A DNA stretch of 37,876 nucleotides from contig JAAPAO010000341.1 in assembly GCA_013115145.1 (NCBI GenBank), positions 1-37,876 on the forward strand, written 5' to 3'. Shown here one piece after another: positions 30,332-37,876 of this stretch. The position numbers and the translations under genes are program-made. This DNA comes from Perkinsus chesapeaki (taxonomy: Eukaryota; Perkinsozoa; Perkinsida; Perkinsidae). The notes beneath the pieces were generated by a model. It saw only the letters and a list, made by a program, of their open reading frames with translations. It made no database searches and was not told the origin of the DNA. How positions within the stretch are numbered: position 1 is the stretch's first letter; each line of letters begins with the position of its first letter.

Positions 30332-33300
30332 TTAAATCTTCAATTTCTTAGCAGCGGTTGGCTTGGCTTCATCACCGATGTCAGGATGACCACCGTAACG
30401 TTCCAAACACCTGATAGACGCATCATGTAAAGGACGAGTCCGAGAAGATGTAGATCCGCAAGAACCATTTAATCATCAGAGATATATATAATGTTAAAGT
30501 TTATCCCGTAACCTGTCATATTCTATTCAAGTTAGAAATCGCTAATCTTGAGATTCAGTTATGGACCATATGATACAGAGTCTTGAAATGAAGTGTCGAG
30601 ATGACCATTATAACTACACTCAATACAACAATCACGCCACACCGCATCTGGCCTTACCAAAAACGGCAGAAATTTTCCAGTTTCAAGATCAACTCTAGAG
30701 GGAATTTCAGATGTCAACTAAGGCAGCCTTCCGAGCATCATTATACATTCGAGTACGTTGATATTGATCTATTCAACAATGTTCCACAAATAACGACGGT
30801 ACTGACATGATACCAAACGAGGAAATGAATGCCGGAAAAGATTACTGACTGACCTTTTTTTGGCTTCCGGATGCTCACACTGTTGCCTAATCCATGGATG
30901 CCTCAAGATGTCATCCAAACTCATACGCTTAGAAGGGTCTTTAACAAGCATTCCCTGAATAAATTGAATACACTACAAATAGCGCCATCGCCGTCACCAG
31001 AGTAGCTTGTGGCCTTATATACTTATTAATGATCGAGTCCGCTAGTTTATATTGGCTATTAATTGGACTTAGCCAGGCATCACCAACATATAGGAGAATG
31101 CAGATATGTTCCCCTTCAGCCATTTTCCAATGCACACCCTCATTTCAAAGGCTCGAAGTGCAATCACAAGCTTCTGGCCACATCAACTCTTGGTTAGTTA
31201 GCCATACTTACACAATGTCTAATTATACTGTATCATTTCCTTACTCTTATATTATAATATTCGGATTGAGTTATATGCAGTTTCAACAAAGCCATCTAGA
31301 CGCTTAATACTAATACCGAAACCTAATAGTTCACGATATGAAACTCTCTCAATGGTCAGAGTCTCACTGGCGTTTACGACAGTTGCAACAGACTTATCTT
31401 ATATCACTCTTCATCAAGCTATGTCATTTACTGTACTCAATATCATTAATGGTATCACCCTATTCGTACAGCTAACAAATAGTTTACAAGTATAACATAT
31501 CGATTATATAATATATAGGTAAGCACTGCCCTGCCTGCTGACTCGCCCCTCCCCCGAGCGAACGGTACTTCAAACTCATTATAAAGTGGAGAATACGTAG
31601 GTAATCGCAGACTAAAGTGAAGAATTATTCCGCATAATTATTTCGTATTCCAAAAAAAGGTGTCATCATTAAGGTTCCGATAATGTATTGATGAAGGTCT
31701 CTTACTCTAATAAGACTGATGGCTTGGCGGCTGAGGAAGCTTGGGAACTTGACATCGACATTTTTAATCTTCTGATATGTCGCTTTCTTAGATTCATCCT
31801 CGAATGGTGGGGAACCAACCAGGAATTCATAACTGAAAATTGGGCTAATATTAGTACCGTTTGAGGGTAAGCTCACTACACAGGAGGGATAACGATTAGT
31901 ACGCGCTCAAGGATGACTTATAACTTCTTATAAAAATATGAAAAATTTGACTGCTTTAAATTTATAGTTAAATAAGTGTGGCAAATTCTTATCCATTTAG
32001 TGTGCCATTATACTCATTATATTACTATTCATATAGCATACGCCAGAAACGTTTATTGGCGAATGCATCTTTGTAGCTCAAAGCCTATACTTTGATATAT
32101 TAGAATTAGGCACCGACTTCCTCATCTACCTATCAATAAACAACTGCTGACGATGATCATCGATATTACAATACTCAAGCGCGAGTCGCGAAATTGCCTC
32201 GACAGCGATCCAGGAAACTCCCTTCCACTTTATTCCCCAAGAGGAGCTCGGTAGACCACTAACGTCCTCTACTCCCCACATACGTAAAAAAACCAAGCAA
32301 GAATGATTCCACCCAACGTACGCCAGCACCCCAAGGCCCCAAATGTCAACACCAAAATCATGCTTTTGGGCACCGACCATCTCAGGGGGGAGGTAGTCCT
32401 AAGAAAGTCAAGTCGCTTCGGCAATGCGGCGGCATCAGAAACCGTACCAGGGTTCCACAGAATGTGTCTCGTCTCGAATTCGGGGCATGAACCGACCAAC
32501 CGAAATCCGCGATCTTCAAAGTATCATTCAACCCTGTTCAGAGATGAGAAAATCTTTATAGTGCGGCGGCGATCAAGATACCAATTAAGATATTCTCCGG
32601 TTTGATGTCTCGATGTATGACATGCTTTTTATGACAATACTGGATAGCCAACACCATCTGTCTCATGTACCAGGCGCTCCTCGCCTCCGAGAACCGAGTC
32701 TACAAAGATATTCTCCGCAGTGCGCAATAATAAGATTCCCCGACCTTCTCTGTAAGCATCTTGTAAAGCTCGCCGCCGGGCGCCATTTCTAGCATTAGAT
32801 AAACACACTTCTCGTCCCAGAAGTAGTTAAACAACCTCAAAAAATATCTTTCGCACTATAAAGAATTCTTGGAGCTCACCTCAAGATGTTTACATGACGA
32901 AGATGCGACTGAATTTCGATTTCTCGACGAAGCTGGTGCTCCACGCCATGCTGAGAAGACGAGAAACTTTCACTCGCCACGGAATTCCCTCACCTTGATC
33001 AGTTGCTTCTTATGTAGGACTTTCAAAGCGAACACAAAGTGGCTCCTCCTCTCCCTAAGTATGACTACAAATTCTTGCGCGCCACAAAACTCACCTGGCC
33101 ACATAGACATTCCCGAATTTCCCGCTTCCCAGCTTCATTCCAATATCGATATCATTACGCTGAATTCAACACCCTACGATCCCAGGTTCGATCCCCGGAG
33201 GGCGCTTACTGAGAATATTGGCACTTTCTCCATCACTAGAGCTTTGTCCACTGGAGAGACACCGTGGATGTTATCAGCGTGCTGGTCATTTTCACGGTCG

Positions 33301-33332
33301 GCTAGAATACGATTGAAGCCAGATGAAGCCAT
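30332..33332 (-). CDS. Aurora-type serine/threonine protein kinase, 11 exons
   Basis: Exons: 33332-33210, 33159-33095, 33054-32994, 32950-32880, 32835-32745, 32699-32582, 32533-32448, 32398-32322, 31832-31706, 30954-30854 and 30410-30332. All junctions are in phase, total 999 nt, 332 residues. Kinase landmarks: Gly loop [11 protein letters not shown] (52-62), ATP-binding Lys 74 in ALKVL, alpha-C Glu 93, catalytic HRDIKPEN (166-173), DFGW (186-189), activation loop [16 protein letters not shown] with the likely phospho-Thr 200, and PPF(E) in the C-lobe. DFGWSVHAP plus CGTLDYLPPEM is diagnostic of the Aurora/Ipl1 family, which controls spindle assembly and cytokinesis. The N-terminal extension is short (about 45 residues). 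The first seven introns are 40-50 nt; the last three are 489, 751 and 443 nt. The last exon assignment is the least certain; without it the frame ends at 30769. Confidence 0.94.
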
Positions 33333-34113
33333 AAGAGCTGGAGAAATGAAATCTGGGAAACCGGAATCAATTTAAAGATCTGAAAAACGACACTGAAATC
33401 GCCTGGAAGAATTAAAAATCTTCAATATGAAAGTCCATGAAAGCTCCGCTGGACGCAAGGGAGCCTCAAGGTCGAATGAGAACTAGAAGACTGTGTTGAT
33501 CTGAAAGATCCTAGAGACAATGGCAGCGGAGCGAAGCATGGACCGAAGAACTTTTGAGAGCAGTGAATGGTTTCATCATCGACAGGCAAGTTATAAACTT
33601 TATATCGTTGGCGTCGTCCATCTTTCTACTATGAATTATACTATGAAATCTGCAAGGGAAAGATGGCCGACAAGAAATCAAAGAATTCCCGTTGAGGCGA
33701 TTAAGCAGGCATATAGAATATTATAACCAATGTAAATCGCACTCGGGAATGAGTCACTATTAAGGGGCGGAATTGACTCTTCAACAGAAGAAAGTGCCGT
33801 CTGCGCATGCGTGCAGACTTCAACGCACGCGTGCTGATATAACTTTCCAGTAGAACCATGCAGAATGGCATAGAAAAGCCTCCAGTTGACAACTGTGCTA
33901 GCTCGGATGGCATATCCCATGAAAGCTGCCCTATTGAGACATCCGGTGCTTATCAAAAACGACCCTACTAGGCATCGAACCCGCGATGCCTCAGCCGTTT
34001 CAGGCAAAACTCAAGAACTAATAGTAGCCACTAGTAACACACTAGTATAAATCAGTTATTTCTTCCAGCACAGTTACGAGGTACGCCACAATCAATCATA
34101 ATATCTTTTAATA
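33333..34113. other. Intergenic, unresolved short frames
   Basis: Between the Aurora start and the CCCH stop, both minus-strand genes. A 68-codon + strand ATG frame (33520-33726) and an overlapping minus-strand ATG stretch near 33624-33517 both look weakly coding; I cannot choose. A perfect 7-bp-stem hairpin (ggcatcg...cgatgcc) lies at 33972-33991. Confidence 0.4.
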
Positions 34114-34983
34114 TCATTTCATGATGAAATTTTCATCCATCTTTCTCAGAATAGCAGCACTCGCTACAGCACTCTTGGGCCTCTTAGTTTTATAAGTATT
34201 CAATCTCATCAATAACCCTTCTAAAATCTCATTCTCAATCCCCAAGGTCTTCATTCTCCCCCTCAGCTCCTTCAGCGGCACGTATTGTGCCATCGCCTGG
34301 TTTACTCTGGCGAAGTCAACCAACACCTTCGCGCAAGTAATCAAGTCGGTCTCTCTGGAGATAACCCTTATATATTTGTGAGAATGAACGATCAATAAGT
34401 AATTGAGAACAGGTAACAACGCCTCGTATTTCTCTTCATCGTCGGCATTTCCACATCTTGCCAGCAAATCAAATAGCATTCCCATCTCGCAGACACCCAA
34501 AAGGCAGATGAAGTTCCTCAAGGGCTCCTTTTGGTCGAATAGGGCTGACAGGCAGAACTTATCCCCTTTATGGCGACTCAAACGCTCCAAGAAAATCGCC
34601 GCTTTCTTGGGGGAGTCGATAACTTCGTCATAACTGTTTTGATTGGATTCACCAACTTCACGTATTTGATGTAAATAAGGACAGCCTTCACCTTTATTAC
34701 ACTCACCTTTCTGGTAAAAATGACAAACACGTTTAGAAGGATCGGCGTCATGAGCAAACCGACACGAGGAACCATTATTGCATTTGCCACGAGCAAAGAA
34801 ATGACACGGCGACTTCTTGTCAGAGTGCAGGAATTGACATGCCTGGCCACGAGTGCAATGTCCGCGATCGTAAAACTGACAGCGGATCAGGGCTGCCCCC
34901 CTTCGAGGGTTATGATAGAACTTGCACGACAAACCGTGGGGACAACGTTCGCCAGCTTCATGGTAGTGGCAAGGAACTGGCAT
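34114..34983 (-). CDS. CCCH zinc-finger protein with four fingers
   Basis: Single-exon frame of 289 residues, ATG at 34983. Four CCCH fingers stand in tandem: C5-x8-C14-x5-C20-x3-H24, C35-x7-C43-x5-C49-x3-H53, C60-x7-C68-x5-C74-x3-H78 and C87-x7-C95-x5-C101-x3-H105. Such fingers bind single-stranded RNA in known families, so an RNA-binding role in mRNA processing or decay is likely but not shown. Residues from about 130 to 289 form a helical domain with a Leu-rich core (FICLLGVCEMGMLFDLLARC) and a basic tail; I do not recognise it. An acceptor-like cag at about 35008 (after tctctaccccc) precedes the ATG by some 24 nt and could be a trans-splice site. It lies 402 bp downstream of the ZNFX1-type gene, same strand. 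Confidence 0.92.
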   Translation of the reverse strand: MPVPCHYHEAGERCPHGLSCKFYHNPRRGAALIRCQFYDRGHCTRGQACQFLHSDKKSPCHFFARGKCNNGSSCRFAHDADPSKRVCHFYQKGECNKGEGCPYLHQIREVGESNQNSYDEVIDSPKKAAIFLERLSRHKGDKFCLSALFDQKEPLRNFICLLGVCEMGMLFDLLARCGNADDEEKYEALLPVLNYLLIVHSHKYIRVISRETDLITCAKVLVDFARVNQAMAQYVPLKELRGRMKTLGIENEILEGLLMRLNTYKTKRPKSAVASAAILRKMDENFIMK

Positions 34984-35385
34984 ACCGAGATGAAAACAGA
35001 CTCCTACTGGGGGTAGAGATTTCTGTGAGACTATTGACGGAAATTCCGGAAGCGGTTAGGTGGCAGATTAGCCATCGCCGAGCTTCCCAGAATCTTGTAT
35101 GCAACCAATCAGTAACCTAACGAATGTATACAAATGAGTTACGCTTCAAGTTGGATCATACAGGCCACAGGCAATGGCCAGTCGGTAAGGATGAACCGAG
35201 CGATGGCGAGAATCTATGGAGTGCAAACAGAAGTCGAAAAATCTCGATCAACACACTCGGTTCGGAAACACAAGTATTGAAGCACTCTGACCTCCGTAGA
35301 TTGACAAGTGTAGGCGCGCAACACTAAAATGATAATGAGAAAAATAAAAAAGTGAATCTATATCAATCAGTGTCTTGGTTATCCA
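34984..35385. other. Spacer between ZNFX1-type and CCCH genes
   Basis: Holds the 3' flank of the ZNFX1-type gene and the 5' flank of the CCCH gene. No further exon, RNA gene or repeat seen. Confidence 0.5.
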
Positions 35386-37875
35386 TCATGCGCCTTGGTT
35401 TGGCCATTGAGGAGCGGCATCTTCACCGGTGAAGTTGGCCATGAAACGGTTACCTGGAGAGAGCATGTCGAAACGGTAATCAAACCAATAATTTTGCATT
35501 CAAAAAACGCAGTTCAACGGTACACCACTTACCTTGTTCCATCCTATATGATCTGCCGCCGATCGAAGCGTTGCATTCCGGGCATTGAGTGATCTGATTA
35601 GCCCCGCCGCAGTCGGCAATGAAATAAGGATGCCCATTGGGACAGGCATACCAATGCCCAGCAGCTGCGCCCAACACGCCACGCTCGGCTTGCATAGCTG
35701 AGTTGATCTCACGACGCTCTTGTAGAGTGAGCTCTCTCGAGGCGATGATAAGTCTCTCTTTAACCTTCGTCACTAAGCCGATTCGATCCTTGATGATGTT
35801 GCTGTATCTGATAACGACCGCATTTGGCGGGCGACAGTGAAGCTGAGAATGAGGGTTAACGTAGTGGACCAAGTTTACTCGGGATGACTGCCGTGTTTGT
35901 GACGTAGATTCTTTAGAGTGCGATGAGGTCGGGCGGGCGAGTTGGACTGCCGCCGCCCACCTACCGCATATCGCGTGTTCATTGGAATGGTTGTTCAATG
36001 AGTTGTATGAGCTATTAGCAAGTGAGTTACTCTTCGTATTTCCAGCAGGTGTTCGGGAGTTCCGCGAGATTCCGGTCGATCCCTGACCGGCAGTGTCGAA
36101 GCGTTACAAAGAGCAAGGCTCAATATTGGAACGTGTATGTTTCAAATTCTACAACTGATAAGATGTGAAGATAACACCGAATAGAACTAACAAGGGAAAA
36201 GATATCGCCTACCTTGGCGCTGTGAAGATTGGTTCCCGACACACTGGGCAATCTCTCAGATGAATTGCCTGATGCTCGTCACGTGTGCGATTGTATTCCA
36301 TATACCTACGGGGGCAGGAAGAGGAGGAATATATTAATAAGGTTGCAGGCATTATTAATATGTGATATCGACCTCTACGATAGCGATGGCTGTTTAGAGG
36401 GTGCGGCTCTGAGAGCTCAAATATCTTTCAATACCACGGCGACTCGCCACTCTTTCCCTCGTGCCAGTTGCTCAAGGTAGTGTTAGGCGATTTGGGAGGG
36501 CAAGTGGAACCAACGAGCACCGGAAAGAAAACCTATTCTGTTAAGATACTAAAGTATTTGCTTATAGAAGATTAAGACGAGAGTTAAGGGCAAAAAGAAG
36601 TTACTAATGCTGCATTAGTAACTTCTTTCCGGATTAGTAATGCGGGCCTTGGATACTCTTTTAGATGTTCTCATGCGCAGCCCCACCCATATCCACAAGC
36701 CTCTCGAGGACTTACTGGTCCAAGCTGTCCAAGAAGAATGTGTGCCCGCACTCCGGTAAGGTATATATCTTCTCATCGCCCTCCTCAATAGCAGTGCCAA
36801 TCTCCTCGAATGAAATACCACAAGTAACATCACCATAGCAAACCGGACATATAGGACACGGTTCACCACATACACCTCGACACTGATGGCCACACTCGAG
36901 CTCCATCGTACAAGCCTCTTCGCAACGCGGACGATCACAAGGCTCACAGCAGAGCTTCGAACATTGATGGTGAGGACAGCGCCAGGGACAAGGCTCTCGA
37001 CAGGGCACGCAGAGCTCATAGCAAAGTTTGCTGCACATGTGACCATGCAGGCATTGAATGCCGCATTCTTCCTGGCAGAGGCGAGTGTGCGGTTTGCCGC
37101 AGCGCTCATCACAGTAGTGACCGCAGGTAAGGATCTCTTCACAGGCTTCCTCGCACTCCACTCTGTCATGCCCGTGTGGAGGATAACATTTCCTCGGACA
37201 GGTGTGGCCACAGGTCAGCTGCTCACCGCAACCGTGAGTGCAATTAGGGACATCATGGCACTTTTGTATGACGTCATGGCCGCAACTCTCGAGAACGACC
37301 TTCTTAGTGAATTCACATTCCAGCTGCGAGATCGGTTGCTGTGCTCGATGACATGGGACAGCTAGGCTATGCCCGCACCTCAGAGCCACTGTGACCTTCG
37401 TATCACATTTCAGCTCTACCTCATCTTCACGGTAATGGCATCGTACTCGTTTGGTGTGACCGCAGCTCAGCCTCACAGGCACTAGCACACTGCATGGTGT
37501 AGGGCAGGGATCCTCAGGTGTCGAGCCGGACCTCGTGCATTCCCAACAAAGATGAGAGCATCGATGCCCGCAGCCTATCGGCCTAGTTCTGTTGCATGGC
37601 TTCCCACAGGCGACCTTGTCGTGATCGAAGACATGACAGTTTAGCGGACAGCGATGGCCACACCGTTGCAGCAGTTGCCGGCAGGGCAATCGGCATCCGC
37701 CATCTCGGACGTGCACGAAATCCTCAGGTCTGGCGATCTGCTCATGTTGGTCGGGATGCACTCGACACTGCAGAGTCAAGGCCGGTCCGATTCTAGCTTC
37801 CGCCTGTAAGCGGAACTCGTGAAGCGCTTCGCTCCGCTGAGTCCGACTTATATTCTTTGTGCCAGCTTGTCCCAT
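35386..37875 (-). CDS. ZNFX1-type protein, C-terminal part (NFX1-type and RZ-type zinc fingers), runs off the right edge
   Basis: Four minus-strand exons are in the window: 36716 to the edge, 36305-36213, 35807-35533 and 35453-35386 (TGA). All junctions are in phase, encoding the last 531 residues; introns are 410, 405 and 79 nt. The first exon is a long array of NFX1-type Cys/His repeats (units like CGHRCPLNCH, CGHTCPRKCY, CGHQCRGVCG) ending in LPECGHTFFLDSLDQ. The second carries LRDCPVCREPIF. The third and fourth contain the RZ-type finger (GHWYACPNGHPYFIADCGGA, then QCPECNASIGG). This order is that of ZNFX1, whose N-terminal SF1 helicase would lie beyond the window. Known relatives act in RNA surveillance and small-RNA inheritance or antiviral sensing; the role here is inferred from the family. 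The intron at 36715-36306 contains a perfect palindrome. Confidence 0.94.
36594..36628. repeat. Perfect 17-bp inverted repeat (35-bp palindrome) in a ZNFX1 intron
   Basis: Arms AAAGAAGTTACTAATGC (36594-36610) and its exact complement (36612-36628) are separated by a single T. A third related piece, attagtaatgc, follows at 36633-36643. The array lies wholly inside the 410-nt intron. Confidence 0.95.
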
Positions 37876-37876
37876 T

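Noticed and set aside
1-37876. Prophage, transposase, reverse transcriptase or bacterial defence island
   Set aside because: No integrase, transposase, polymerase or defence-type domain was seen on either strand; the gene structure is eukaryotic throughout.

Overview
The window looks like nuclear DNA of a unicellular eukaryote. Genes are split by many very short GT-AG introns (mostly 25-64 nt), there is no operon layout or bacterial start signal, and the recognisable genes are eukaryotic: an Aurora-type kinase, a ZNFX1-type zinc-finger protein, a CCCH protein, a pepsin-type protease and a tRNA-Glu. The density of tiny introns and the secreted Cys-rich and aspartic-protease families suggest a Perkinsus-like alveolate; that placement is inference. 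An assembly gap lies inside a 20-bp satellite.

Layout. 1-7.1 kb: an aspartic protease on the + strand, then three unrecognised spliced genes on the - strand; about 560-640 bp carrying the 3' end of one of them is present twice (474-1115 and 4783-5340). 8.0-9.4 kb: a repeat protein built on ETVDRF, whose 18-bp DNA motif also occurs outside that frame. 9.6-10.9 kb: weak small genes around the 20-bp satellite and its gap. 11.5-16.6 kb: spliced - strand genes (one resolved in full at 268 aa), a His/Ser/Asp-rich + strand ORF and tRNA-Glu(UUC). 17.2-18.1 kb and 28.7-29.6 kb: two paralogous secreted Cys-rich proteins. 18.7-26.4 kb: dense - strand coding, comprising a 93-aa CxxC protein, an unassigned exon, a membrane-type gene and a long coiled-coil gene. 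27.4-28.3 kb: a possible small protease-like gene and a partial copy of the C-terminal domain of the gene at 19.8 kb, both on the + strand. 30.3-37.9 kb: Aurora kinase (11 exons), CCCH protein and the 3' part of a ZNFX1 gene that runs off the right edge, all on the - strand.

Functional reading. The only suggestive cluster is the right end, where two probable RNA-binding/RNA-surveillance proteins (CCCH and ZNFX1 type) lie in the same orientation next to a mitotic kinase. Nothing supports a defence island, CRISPR array or prophage.

Method limits. Gene models were assembled by hand from reading frame, splice sites and phase. Those in which every exon joins in phase (Aurora, ZNFX1 3' end, and the genes at 11486, 6366, 5282 and 18717) are the most reliable. 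Models described as fragmentary are exon evidence, not finished structures.
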